A DNA stretch of 64,000 nt from Rhizobacter koreensis. Lineage in GTDB: Bacteria > Pseudomonadota > Gammaproteobacteria > Burkholderiales > Burkholderiaceae_C. The translations under genes and the position numbers were made by a program. Within the stretch, counting starts at the first letter, position 1, and each line of letters starts with the position of its first letter. Below the pieces are notes generated by a model. The model saw only the letters and a list, made by a program, of their open reading frames with translations, ran no database searches and was not told the origin of the DNA. Below, in pieces: positions 39,766 to 47,632 of the stretch. The stretch lies in the NCBI RefSeq assembly GCF_013366375.1, contig NZ_JABWMJ010000009.1:186001-250000 (forward strand). Reading direction: 5' to 3'.

Positions 39766-40266
39766 TCAGGCGGCCGTCTTGGCCGGGCTCTCGACGGAGG
39801 CGCCTGCGGCGTCGTTGCCGCCCGCGGCGTGGCTTGCCGAGCCCGGGTCGGCGTCGGATCGCGGGTGCGCGAGCTCGGCGAGGTCGAGGGCGACGCTGCC
39901 GGCGCTCACGCGCACGCTGAAGCGCTGCACGCAGCCGACGTCGGGCGCCGCCGCGCAGCCGTCGGCCAGGCCGATCGTCCAGTTGTGCAGCGGGCACGCG
40001 ACGCTGTCGCCGAAGACGATGCCCTGCGACAGCGGCCCGCCCTTGTGCGGGCAGCGATCGAGCAGCGCGAACACGCGGTCGTCGGCAGTGCGGAAGACCG
40101 CGATGTCGGCGCCGTGTGGGCGCGACACGCGCCGCGCGCCGAGTCTCGGGATGTCGTCGACCCGGCAGATCGTCTTCCACTGCGCGCCGGCAGGGCTCGC
40201 GCTGCCGGCACGCGCATCGGGCGCCGGCGTCATGCCCGGCACCCCGGGCTCGTCGCGCGCGCTCAC
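39766..40266 (-). CDS. nirD: Nitrite reductase small subunit, Rieske-type NirD
   Basis: The GTG at 40266 overlaps the nirB stop (GTGA) and gives 166 residues; an ATG at 40233 is possible. The core has QWKTICRVDDIP, a Rieske pattern with CPHKG and CPLHNWTIGLADG (Cys-x-His and Cys-x2-His), so unlike the E. coli NirD it can ligate a [2Fe-2S] cluster. The tail after residue about 140 is Ala/Ser/Asp-rich and probably disordered. It works with NirB in NADH-dependent nitrite reduction to ammonia. Confidence 0.93.
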   Translation of the reverse strand: MSARDEPGVPGMTPAPDARAGSASPAGAQWKTICRVDDIPRLGARRVSRPHGADIAVFRTADDRVFALLDRCPHKGGPLSQGIVFGDSVACPLHNWTIGLADGCAAAPDVGCVQRFSVRVSAGSVALDLAELAHPRSDADPGSASHAAGGNDAAGASVESPAKTAA

Positions 40267-42740
40267 AGCGCGATCGCCTCGAACTGGCGCAGGTCGACCT
40301 TCGCCTGCTCGTGCTCGACCCAGGGATCGGGGACGCCGTCGAGGGCGAACGCGAGCCGCTCGGCGAGGGCCCGGCGGTTCGCGGCGTCGTCGAGCACCTT
40401 CGCCTTCACGTGGTCGAGGCCGACGCGTCCGACATAGTGGACGGTCCGCTCGAGGTACCAGCCCTCCTCGCGGTAGAGCTGCAGGAACGCGGCGGCGACC
40501 TCGAGCACCTCCTCGTGCGTCTTCACCTTGCAGAAGAACTGCGCCACGTCCGTCTTGATGCCGCCGTTGCCGGCGACGTAGATCTCCCAGCCCGAGTCGA
40601 CACCGATCACGCCGACGTCCTTGATGCCCGACTCCGCGCAGTTGCGCGGGCAGCCGCTCACGGCGAGCTTGACCTTGTGCGGCGCCGCCATCCGCCAGAG
40701 CGCCCGCTCGAGCTCCTTGCCCATGCGCGTCGAGTCCTGGGTGCCGAAGCGGCACCACTCGCTGCCGACGCAGGTCTTCACGGTGCGCAGCGTCTTGCCG
40801 TAGGCATGGCCGGACGGCATGCCGAGGTCCTTCCACACGGCCGGCAGGTCTTCCTTCCTGACGCCGAGCAGGTCGATGCGCTGGCCGCCGGTGACCTTGA
40901 CCGTCGGGATCGCGTACTTGTCGACGACGTCGGCGATGCGGCGCAGCTCGGACGCACTGGTCTCGCCGGCCCACATGCGCGGCACCACGGAGAAGGTGCC
41001 GTTCTTCTGGATGTTGGCGTGCGCGCGCTCGTTGATGAAGCGCGACTGCGGGTCGTCCTGGGCCTCGTGGGGCCAGGTGCTGATCAGGTAGTAGTTGACC
41101 GCCGGGCGGCAGCTCGCGCAGCCGTTCGGCGTGCGCCAGCCGAGCTGCTCGTAGACGCTCGCGACCGTCAGCAGCCGGCGCTCGCGGATCGCGTCGCGCA
41201 CCTGCTGGTGGTTGGCGTCGGTGCAGCCGCAGACCGGCTTGAGCTTGGGCGCCGCGGTGTAGCCGGCACCCGCCGTCGCCATCAGGATCTGCTCGACGAG
41301 GCCGGTGCACGAGCCGCACGAGCCGCTCGCCTTCGTGCACTTCCTGACCTCGTCGATCGTGAACAGGCCCTGCTCGCGGATCGCCTTGACGATCGTGCCC
41401 TTGCTGACCCCGTTGCAGCCGCAGACCTCGGCGCTGTCGGGCATCGCCGAGGCGCGGCTGTTGCCGGCGTGCCCGGTGTCGCCCAGATGCTGCTGGCCGA
41501 ACATCAGGTGGTCGCGGATCGAGGCGATGTCCTTGCCCTCGCGCACCAGGTCGAAGTACCAGCTGCCGTCGGCGGTGTCGCCGTAGAGGCACGCACCGAT
41601 CAGCTTGTCGTCCTTGACGACGAGCTTCTTGTAGACGCTGTTGTAGGGATCGCTGAGGACGATCTCCTCGGTGCCCTCGCCGCCGGCGAAGTTGCCGGCC
41701 GAGAACAGGTCAATCCCCGTGACCTTGAGCTTGGTCGAGGTCTGCGACCCGAGATAGCGCCCGATGCCGAACTCGCCCAGGTGCGTCGCGCATACCTTGG
41801 CCTGCTCGAACAGCGGCGCGACCAGGCCGTACGCGACGCCGCGGTGCGCCGCGCACTCGCCGACCGCATAGATGCGGGCGTCGGTGATCGTCTGCAGGGT
41901 GTCGGTGACGACGATGCCGCGGTCGCAGTGCAGGCCGATGCGCTCGGCGAGCTCCACGTTGGGGCGAATGCCCGCGGCCATGACGACGAGGTCGGCGGCT
42001 TCCTCGCTGCCATCGGCGAAGCGCACGGCGCGCACGCGCGCCCGGCCGGGCTCGCCGGCGCCGCTCGCATCGACGAGGGCCGCGTCGGTGTCGCCCACGA
42101 GGGCGGTGGTCTGGGCGCCGATGCGGAACCTGAGGCCGCGCTCCTCGAGCGACTTCTGCAGCATCCGCGCCGCGGTCTCGTCGAGCTGGCGGTCCATCAG
42201 CCATGGCGCGATGTGGACGACGGTGACCGACATGCCGCGCCGCATCAGTCCGTTGGCCGCCTCGAGTCCGAGCAGGCCGCCGCCGATGACGACGGCGTGG
42301 CGGTGCGTCTTAGCGGCTTCGATCATCGTCTGCGTGTCGGCGATGTCGCGATAGGCGATGACACCGTCGAGATCGCGGCCCGGCAGGGGCGGGATGAACG
42401 GGACCGATCCGGTCGCGATCAGCAGGCGGTCGTACGCGGCCTCCGTGCCGTCGTCGGCGACGACGATGCGCTGGCGGCGCCGCACGTCGACCACCTTCCT
42501 GCTGAGGTGCAGCGTGATGCCGTGCTCGGCGTACCACCCGAGCGGGTTCATCACGATGTCCTCGAGCGTCTGCTCGCCGGCGAGCACCGGCGACAGCAGG
42601 ATGCGGTTGTAGTTCGGGTGCGGCTCGGCACCGAACACGGTGATGTCGTAGAAGCCGGGGGCGATCTTGAGCAGCTCCTCGAGCGTGCGCACGCCGGCCA
42701 TGCCGTTGCCGACCATCACGAGCTTCGGTTTGTGGGTCAT
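40263..42740 (-). CDS. nirB: Nitrite reductase large subunit
   Basis: The 825-residue protein has an N-terminal FAD/NADH domain (VMVGNGMAGVRTLEELLK, VIGGGLLGLEAANGL, IYAVGECAAHRG), two BFD-like [2Fe-2S] motifs in the middle (CGCNGVSKGTIVKA...CGSC; CGCTDANHQQVRDA...CASC), and the siroheme/[4Fe-4S] half with KTCVGSEWCRFG and VSGCPRNCAESG. It reduces nitrite to ammonia with NADH. The ATG at 42740 is the only start compatible with similarity. A leader of about 80 bases follows the predicted sigma-54 promoter. Divergent from the ANTAR regulator. Confidence 0.96.
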   Translation of the reverse strand: MTHKPKLVMVGNGMAGVRTLEELLKIAPGFYDITVFGAEPHPNYNRILLSPVLAGEQTLEDIVMNPLGWYAEHGITLHLSRKVVDVRRRQRIVVADDGTEAAYDRLLIATGSVPFIPPLPGRDLDGVIAYRDIADTQTMIEAAKTHRHAVVIGGGLLGLEAANGLMRRGMSVTVVHIAPWLMDRQLDETAARMLQKSLEERGLRFRIGAQTTALVGDTDAALVDASGAGEPGRARVRAVRFADGSEEAADLVVMAAGIRPNVELAERIGLHCDRGIVVTDTLQTITDARIYAVGECAAHRGVAYGLVAPLFEQAKVCATHLGEFGIGRYLGSQTSTKLKVTGIDLFSAGNFAGGEGTEEIVLSDPYNSVYKKLVVKDDKLIGACLYGDTADGSWYFDLVREGKDIASIRDHLMFGQQHLGDTGHAGNSRASAMPDSAEVCGCNGVSKGTIVKAIREQGLFTIDEVRKCTKASGSCGSCTGLVEQILMATAGAGYTAAPKLKPVCGCTDANHQQVRDAIRERRLLTVASVYEQLGWRTPNGCASCRPAVNYYLISTWPHEAQDDPQSRFINERAHANIQKNGTFSVVPRMWAGETSASELRRIADVVDKYAIPTVKVTGGQRIDLLGVRKEDLPAVWKDLGMPSGHAYGKTLRTVKTCVGSEWCRFGTQDSTRMGKELERALWRMAAPHKVKLAVSGCPRNCAESGIKDVGVIGVDSGWEIYVAGNGGIKTDVAQFFCKVKTHEEVLEVAAAFLQLYREEGWYLERTVHYVGRVGLDHVKAKVLDDAANRRALAERLAFALDGVPDPWVEHEQAKVDLRQFEAIAL

Positions 42741-42820
42741 CGTCGAGCTTTCGTCAGAGGTGCGTGCGGCGCGGGGCCGCGGAGGCGAGGCGGTTCGCAT
42801 TCGTTGTGCACTGCAGCAGG

Positions 42821-42837
42821 TGGCGCACGCCTTGCAA
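42821..42837 (+). promoter_or_regulatory. Candidate sigma-54 promoter of the ANTAR regulator gene
   Basis: TGGCGCACGCCTTGCAA matches the TGGC.C(G)N4TTGCA pattern with exact GG-N10-GC spacing; the transcript would start near 42847, 36 bases before the ATG at 42883. It shares its -12 block with the opposed promoter described next. Confidence 0.7.
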
Positions 42838-42848
42838 TGCGCTCCCCA
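42833..42848 (-). promoter_or_regulatory. Candidate sigma-54 promoter of nirB, opposed to and overlapping the previous one
   Basis: Reading leftward, TGGGGAGCGCATTGCA has GG-N10-GC spacing and an intact TTGCA, with a weak -24 element (TGGGGAG against TGGCACG). Start of transcription would be near 42822. The palindromic TTGCAA at 42832-42837 serves as the -12 box for both directions. Confidence 0.55.
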
Positions 42849-42882
42849 TGGACGTTTTCCCACCGCCCGTGCGGCGCGGCCG

Positions 42883-44157
42883 ATGACGACCGCGCTCCTG
42901 CTCGACGTCGGCCGCAGCAGCACGATCGACCTCGCCGGCGACCTGGCTGCAGCGGGCATTCACGTGATTGGTGCAGCGGCGCGCGGCAACTTGGTGCGCG
43001 AGGTCTCGCAACTCGGCCCGGACGTCGTGCTCTGCGTCGCACACTCGCCCGACGAGGCGCTGTTCGCCGAGTTCGCGAAGCTCGCCGAGATCGCGCCGTG
43101 CCCGGCGATCGTGTTCACCAACGACCCGGACGCGACGCGCATCGAGTGCGCGCTCGGCGCCGGAATCGCGCTGTACGTGGTCAACGGCTACGCGGCGGGC
43201 CGGCTGCGTCCGCTGATCCACGCGGCGCGGACGCGCTTCGAACACGACCGCAAGCTGCGCAGCGAGCTCGCCGAGGTGACACGGCGCTACGACGAGCGCA
43301 AGCTGGTCGACCGCGCCAAGGGCATCCTGATGCGCGCGCGCCAGGTGTCGGAGGAGGAGGCGTTCGCGGTGCTGCGTGCGGCGTCGATGCACAGCAACCA
43401 GCGCGTCGGCCAGGTCTCGCAGCAGGTGATCGCCGCGGCGCATTACGCCGACGCCGTCAATCGCGCCGGCAAGCTGCGGATGCTTTCGCAGCGCCTCGTC
43501 AAGGCATGCGCGTTGTGCGTGCTCGACCCGGCAGCCGGCAGCACTGCCGCGCAGATCGCCGACAGCGTCGGCCAGATCGAAGCCAACATCGCGGCGCTCG
43601 CCCGGAGCCTGTCGCGCCCGACTTTCGGCGACCTTCTCGACGGCGTCGCGGCGGCGTGGGCCGCGCTGAAGGCCGCGGTGGCGCAGCCGCTCGCCGCCGC
43701 GCGCGTCGCCAGCATCGACGCTCTCGCCGAAGGGCTGCTGCTGCAGGCCGAGCAGCTGACGCGTCAGCTCGAGACCGCCGGACTCGTGACGACGCTGCAC
43801 GTCATCAACGTCTCGGGGCGCCAGCGAATGCTGTCGCAGCGTCACGCCAAGCAGGCGCTGCTCGCGCTGCTGCTCGGCGGCGCCCAGGCTGCGGCGATGC
43901 GCGAGCAGATGGCCGCCACGGCGGAGACGTTCGAGGACGCGATGCGCCAGCTGGCCGCGGCGCCGCTCAGCACCCCCGAGATCGGCTCCCTGCTCGCCGA
44001 CGCCGCGCGTGCCTGGGACGACGTCACGCGTGCGGCCAGGCAGGCACGCAGCGCCGCCGGCGCACGCTCGCTCGATGCCTCGAGCGATGCGCTGCTGGCG
44101 CTGTTCGAGACGCTCACCGACCGCTACGAGCGCAGCATGCAGGTGCTGATGGGCTGA
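42883..44157 (+). CDS. ANTAR RNA-binding regulator fused to two PilJ/NIT-like sensor domains
   Basis: The 424-residue protein begins with a receiver-like domain (1-125) that appears to lack the phospho-accepting aspartate (DVVLCVAHSPD where a D would stand). An ANTAR domain follows (about 132-185; RRYDERKLVDRAKGILMRARQVSEEEAF), the RNA-binding antiterminator module of NasT and NasR. The C-terminal half has two PilJ/NarX-type helical units, each with a P-box-like motif: NRAGKLRMLSQR (193-204) and NVSGRQRMLSQR (309-320). P-boxes of NarX and NIT domains bind nitrate. It sits between nirB and nrtD, so it is the likely nitrate-responsive antiterminator of this island. Confidence 0.85.
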   Translation: MTTALLLDVGRSSTIDLAGDLAAAGIHVIGAAARGNLVREVSQLGPDVVLCVAHSPDEALFAEFAKLAEIAPCPAIVFTNDPDATRIECALGAGIALYVVNGYAAGRLRPLIHAARTRFEHDRKLRSELAEVTRRYDERKLVDRAKGILMRARQVSEEEAFAVLRAASMHSNQRVGQVSQQVIAAAHYADAVNRAGKLRMLSQRLVKACALCVLDPAAGSTAAQIADSVGQIEANIAALARSLSRPTFGDLLDGVAAAWAALKAAVAQPLAAARVASIDALAEGLLLQAEQLTRQLETAGLVTTLHVINVSGRQRMLSQRHAKQALLALLLGGAQAAAMREQMAATAETFEDAMRQLAAAPLSTPEIGSLLADAARAWDDVTRAARQARSAAGARSLDASSDALLALFETLTDRYERSMQVLMG

Positions 44158-44195
44158 GCCGGCGGCGCGTGCGCGCGCCGCACGAGACGCGCGTG

Positions 44196-44996
44196 TCATG
44201 CCGCCTGCGCCTCGATGTGGCCGTGCCGCGTGTACAGGAAGTCCAGCACCGCCTTGCGGTGGTGCATGTACGCCGGATCCTCCGCCAGCTCGACCCGGTT
44301 CCGCGGCCGCGGGAGGTCGACGGCTAGCACCTCGCCGATCGTCGCCGCCGGCCCGTTGGTCATCATGACGATGCGGTCGGAGAGCAACACCGCCTCGTCG
44401 ACGTCGTGGGTCACCATGACAACGGTGCTCGCGGTGCGCCCGACGATCTTGAGCAGCTCGTCCTGCAGGTGCGCTCGCGTCAGCGCGTCGAGCGCGCCGA
44501 ACGGCTCGTCGAGCAGCAGCACCTTGGGCTCCATGGCGAGTGCACGCGCGATGCCCACGCGCTGCTTCATGCCGCCCGAGATCTCGTGCGGCCGCTTGGC
44601 GGCCGCATGACCCATGTTGACGAGCTCGAGAGCGGCCAGCGTGCGCGCCTTCAACTGCTCGCGCCGCTCGGTCGCCCCGAACACGCGCTCGACCGCGAGG
44701 TGCACGTTCTCGAAGCACGTGAGCCACGGCAGCAACGAGTGGTTCTGGAACACGACCGCGCGCTCCGGCCCCGGCGCGGCGATCTCGCGGTCGTTGCACA
44801 GCAGCACGCCCTCGCTGGGTCGCGTGAGGCCCGCGATCAGGTTCAGCAGCGTCGACTTGCCGCAGCCGGAGTGCCCGATCAGGGTGACGAACTCGCCCTT
44901 CTCGACCCGCAGGTCGATCGCGCGCAGCGCGTGAAAGCGCCCCTTGCGCGAGGTGAACACCATCTCGACGTTCTGGACTTCGATGAAGCTCTTCAT
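44196..44996 (-). CDS. nrtD: Nitrate ABC transporter ATPase NrtD/NasD
   Basis: The 266-residue ATPase has Walker A LIGHSGCGKSTL, the Q-loop VFQNHSLLPW, signature ISGGMKQRVGIARAL, Walker B VLLLDEPFGALD and the H-loop VTHD. It closely resembles ATPases of nitrate/sulfonate/taurine importers. The ATG at 44996 has a GGAG site. It follows nrtB by 11 bases and completes the nrtABD importer; no NrtC-type fused ATPase is present. Confidence 0.93.
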   Translation of the reverse strand: MKSFIEVQNVEMVFTSRKGRFHALRAIDLRVEKGEFVTLIGHSGCGKSTLLNLIAGLTRPSEGVLLCNDREIAAPGPERAVVFQNHSLLPWLTCFENVHLAVERVFGATERREQLKARTLAALELVNMGHAAAKRPHEISGGMKQRVGIARALAMEPKVLLLDEPFGALDALTRAHLQDELLKIVGRTASTVVMVTHDVDEAVLLSDRIVMMTNGPAATIGEVLAVDLPRPRNRVELAEDPAYMHHRKAVLDFLYTRHGHIEAQAA

Positions 44997-45007
44997 GGCC
45001 GGTCTCC

Positions 45008-45934
45008 TCACGCGCCGTCGTACGAGAAGCGCTTCGCGGTCCAGACCAGCGCCCACTCGAGCAGCAGGCCGACCACGCCGATCACGAAGATCGCGATCAG
45101 GATGTGCTGGACGTTCAGGTTGTTCCACTCGTCCCAGACCCAGAAGCCGATGCCGACCCCGCCGGTCAGCATCTCGGCCGCCACGATCACCAGCCACGCG
45201 GTGCCGACCGAAAGGCGCACCCCGGTCAGCATGTACGGGAGCACGGCGGGCAACAGGATCCGCGTGATGACCTTCCACTCCGAGAGGTTCAGCACGCGCG
45301 CGACGTTCAGGTAGTCGACCGGGACGCGTTGCACGCCCACCGCGGTGTTGATGATCATCGGCCAGATCGAGCAGATGAAGATGGTCCAGATCGCGGCGGG
45401 ATTCGCCGACTTGAACACCAGCAGTCCGATCGGCAGCCAGGCCAGCGGCGAGACCGGACGCAGCAGGCTGATCAGCGGTGAGGTCATGTTGCGGATGACC
45501 TCGAAGCGGCCGATCGCGAAGCCGAGCGGGATGCCCACCGCGGCGGCGAGGCCGAAGCCGATCGCGACCCGGTACAGCGAGAACAGGATGTTCCAGCCGA
45601 TGCCCTGGTCGTTCGGTCCATTGCGGTAGAACGGGTCGGAGAAGACCTTGACCGCCTCGTCGAACGTCGACCACGGCGTCGGGAAGCTCGTGCTGTTGCG
45701 CGTCAGCACGGCCCAGATCGCGATCAGCAGTGCACAGCCGACGATCGGCGGGAGCACCTTCATCGCGATCGCGCGCCCGTCGATGCGCGGGTTCGCGCTC
45801 GCGGCTGCGGCGGCCCGCACGCGGGCCTTGGCGGGCACGGCGGCGCCCGCGCCGACGGCGTGAGCCGCCGCGACCGGCATCGCCGGCGCCGCGCGCCGCG
45901 TGTCGAGCGAGGTGTGGAAGACGGCGCTCACCAT
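45008..45934 (-). CDS. nrtB: Nitrate ABC transporter permease NrtB
   Basis: The 308-residue membrane protein has an Ala-rich N-terminal cytoplasmic leader of about 55 residues and then about six helices of the BPD-transport inner-membrane type (VLPPIVGCALLIAIWAVLTR, LISLLRPVSPLAWLPIGLLVF, MLTGVRLSVGTAWLVIVAAEML, ILIAIFVIGVVGLLLEWAL). The EAA-type loop contains the AR...S.WKVITRILLPAVLPYMLTG segment that touches the ATPase. One base separates it from nrtA. Confidence 0.93.
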   Translation of the reverse strand: MVSAVFHTSLDTRRAAPAMPVAAAHAVGAGAAVPAKARVRAAAAASANPRIDGRAIAMKVLPPIVGCALLIAIWAVLTRNSTSFPTPWSTFDEAVKVFSDPFYRNGPNDQGIGWNILFSLYRVAIGFGLAAAVGIPLGFAIGRFEVIRNMTSPLISLLRPVSPLAWLPIGLLVFKSANPAAIWTIFICSIWPMIINTAVGVQRVPVDYLNVARVLNLSEWKVITRILLPAVLPYMLTGVRLSVGTAWLVIVAAEMLTGGVGIGFWVWDEWNNLNVQHILIAIFVIGVVGLLLEWALVWTAKRFSYDGA

Positions 45935-45935
45935 G

Positions 45936-47195
45936 TCAGGCCACCCCTGCCTTGATCGCGAAGCCGTCGGCGTACTTGCGTGGGTCCTTGCCGTCCCACA
46001 CCACGCCGTCCATCAGCTTGCTGGTCCGCATCGGGTCCTTCGGCACGCCGATCCCCAGCGCGCTCGCGGCCTGCTTGTAGAGGTCGATCTGGTTGATCTG
46101 CCTAGCGATCGCGAGGTAGTCCGGGTGCTCCTTGACGAGGCCCCAGCGCTTGTGCTGCGTGAGGAACCACATGCCGTCCGAGAGGTACGGGAAGTTGACC
46201 GCCCCATCGTTGAAGAACTTCATGTGGTTCGGGTCGTCCCAGGTCTTGCCGAGCCCGTTCTGGTAGCGGCCGAGGATGCGCTGGTTGATCGCGTCGACGC
46301 CGGTGTTGACGTACGCCTTGTCGGCGACCGTGGTCGCCATCTTCTGCTTGTTGGCGAGGCTGGCGTCGATCCAGCGCCCCGCCTCGAGCACCGCCATCAT
46401 CACGGCCCGACAGGTGTTCGGATGCTTCTTCACGAAGTCGGCGGTCGTGCCGAGCGTCTTTTCGGGGTGGTCGCGCCAGATGTCCTGCGTGGTGATCGCG
46501 GTGATCCCGATGCCATCCATGATCGCGCGGTGGCCCCACGGCTCGCCGACGCAGAAGCCGTCCATGTTGCCGACGCGCATGTTGGCGACCATCTGCGGCG
46601 GCGGCACGGTGATGAGCTTGGCGCCGCTCACGGGGTTGATGCCCGACGCGGCCAGCCAGTAGTGCATCCACATCGCGTGGGTGCCGGTCGGGAAGGTGCC
46701 GGCGAACGTGTACTCGCGCTTCTCGCGCGCCATCACCTTGGCGAGCGATGGCCCGTCGACCGCGCCCTTGTCGGCGAGGGTCTTCGACAGCGTGATCGCC
46801 TGGCCGTTGTTGTTGAGGCTCATCAGCACCGCCATGTCCTTCTTCGGACCGGCGGTGCCCATGTGCACGCCGTAGATCAGCCCGTAGAGCACGTGCGCCA
46901 TGTCGAGTTCGCCGTTGACCAGCTTGTCGCGCACGCCCGCCCAGGAGGCTTCCTTGGTCGGCACGATGCGGACCCCGTACTTCTTGTCGAAGCCGAGCAC
47001 CGACGCCATCACCACCGACGCGCAATCGGTCAGCGGAATGAATCCGATCCGGACCTCCTCCTTCTCCGGCTTGTCGGAGCCCTGCGCGTAGACCGCGCTG
47101 CGCAGGCCGGGCAGCAAGCCTGCGCCGGCGCCGGCCGCAGCCTGGATCAGCGTGCGGCGGCGCTTGTCGACGGGAATATCGGAATGGATGGGCAT
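45936..47195 (-). CDS. nrtA: Nitrate ABC transporter substrate-binding protein NrtA
   Basis: The 419-residue protein has a twin-arginine-type signal (DKRRRTLIQAAAGAGAGLL), then the NrtA/NMT1-like fold: VRIGFIPLTDCASVVMASVLGFDKKYG, ELDMAHVLYGLIYGVHMG, FPTGTHAMWMHYWLAA, FCVGEPWGHRAI and PYLSDGMWFLTQHKRW. These match nitrate-binding proteins, whose ligand site uses conserved Trp, His and Gly residues. The ATG at 47195 has a GAGG ribosome site. A 230-base leader lies upstream of the gene (see the promoter and hairpin features). Confidence 0.95.
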   Translation of the reverse strand: MPIHSDIPVDKRRRTLIQAAAGAGAGLLPGLRSAVYAQGSDKPEKEEVRIGFIPLTDCASVVMASVLGFDKKYGVRIVPTKEASWAGVRDKLVNGELDMAHVLYGLIYGVHMGTAGPKKDMAVLMSLNNNGQAITLSKTLADKGAVDGPSLAKVMAREKREYTFAGTFPTGTHAMWMHYWLAASGINPVSGAKLITVPPPQMVANMRVGNMDGFCVGEPWGHRAIMDGIGITAITTQDIWRDHPEKTLGTTADFVKKHPNTCRAVMMAVLEAGRWIDASLANKQKMATTVADKAYVNTGVDAINQRILGRYQNGLGKTWDDPNHMKFFNDGAVNFPYLSDGMWFLTQHKRWGLVKEHPDYLAIARQINQIDLYKQAASALGIGVPKDPMRTSKLMDGVVWDGKDPRKYADGFAIKAGVA

Positions 47196-47329
47196 GGCGG
47201 TCCTCGGATGGAGAGTCGGTCGAAGTCGCGGGCGGGTTCGTCCGCGCGGCAACGCGGCCCGACGCACCGCGGTAGCGGCGGGCCGGCGGCAAGCGTTGAA
47301 TGCGGGAGGGGGCGGCCCCGAAGGCGCGA

Positions 47330-47347
47330 ACGGTCGCGCAGGACCGT
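47330..47347 (-). promoter_or_regulatory. Second hexaloop hairpin in the nrtA leader
   Basis: Six-base arms ACGGTC/GACCGT with a CTGCGC loop; flanking CGCG segments extend the stem with one bulged base. The loop lacks the A1/G4 ANTAR rule. It may be a terminator stem or competing element, though no T-run follows. Confidence 0.4.
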
Positions 47348-47374
47348 CGCGTCAATCAGGCGGTGGAGTCGACG

Positions 47375-47392
47375 CCTGCCGGCGCTGGCAGG
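47375..47392 (-). promoter_or_regulatory. Candidate ANTAR-binding hexaloop hairpin in the nrtA leader
   Basis: On the transcribed strand, arms CCTGCC/GGCAGG close a six-base loop AGCGCC, with A at position 1 and G at position 4, the rule for ANTAR RNA targets. It begins about 33 bases after the predicted transcription start. Its right arm overlaps a competing hairpin (CAGGCG/CGCCTG), as expected for antitermination control. Confidence 0.55.
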
Positions 47393-47436
47393 ACTCGATC
47401 CGTGACAGGCCGTTCGAGACCTTCGGGATGGCTATC

Positions 47437-47451
47437 GCAAGCTGCGTGCCA
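47437..47451 (-). promoter_or_regulatory. Sigma-54 promoter of nrtABD
   Basis: On the minus strand the site reads TGGCACGCAGCTTGC, a full match to TGGCACGN4TTGC with correct spacing. Transcription would start near 47425, giving a leader of about 230 bases before nrtA. Confidence 0.85.
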
Positions 47452-47480
47452 GCGTCAGCGCGAGGCTTGCACGTCGCCTA

Positions 47481-47497
47481 TGCACGCGCGAAGTGCA
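47481..47497. promoter_or_regulatory. NtrC-type enhancer palindrome
   Basis: TGCAC-N7-GTGCA (GCGCGAA as spacer), the classic NtrC layout, centred near -64 from the predicted start. A further TGCAC half-site lies at 47468-47472. Confidence 0.7.
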
Positions 47498-47632
47498 TCG
47501 CGTGCCGCGGCCGCGCCGCAGCCCGATCCGGGTCGGCGCGCGCCGACATGGCGCGCCCAGCGACGGTGCGAGGCCAACCGGCGACGGCTGATCCGGGCCG
47601 AGCGACGGCGTGGCGCCCGATGCCCGCTCGAG

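Larger units (their letters stand above)
47196..47632. other. Control region and leader of nrtABD
   Basis: 437 bases without a protein gene. It holds the NtrC palindrome, sigma-54 promoter and a transcribed leader with hairpins listed separately. A further candidate stem-loop (aggcc/gacct-type arms, 47407-47422, hexaloop) lies just after the predicted start. The left end is the untranslated leader of nrtA; the right end follows the Bug gene stop. Confidence 0.6.

Noticed and set aside
36885..39920. Long plus frame over nasA
   Set aside because: Composition artefact; the minus strand has a full nitrate reductase.
40116..44327. Over 1400-codon plus frame over nirB, the ANTAR gene and surroundings
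   Set aside because: Shadow of nirB and out of frame with the ANTAR gene; no domains, poor starts.
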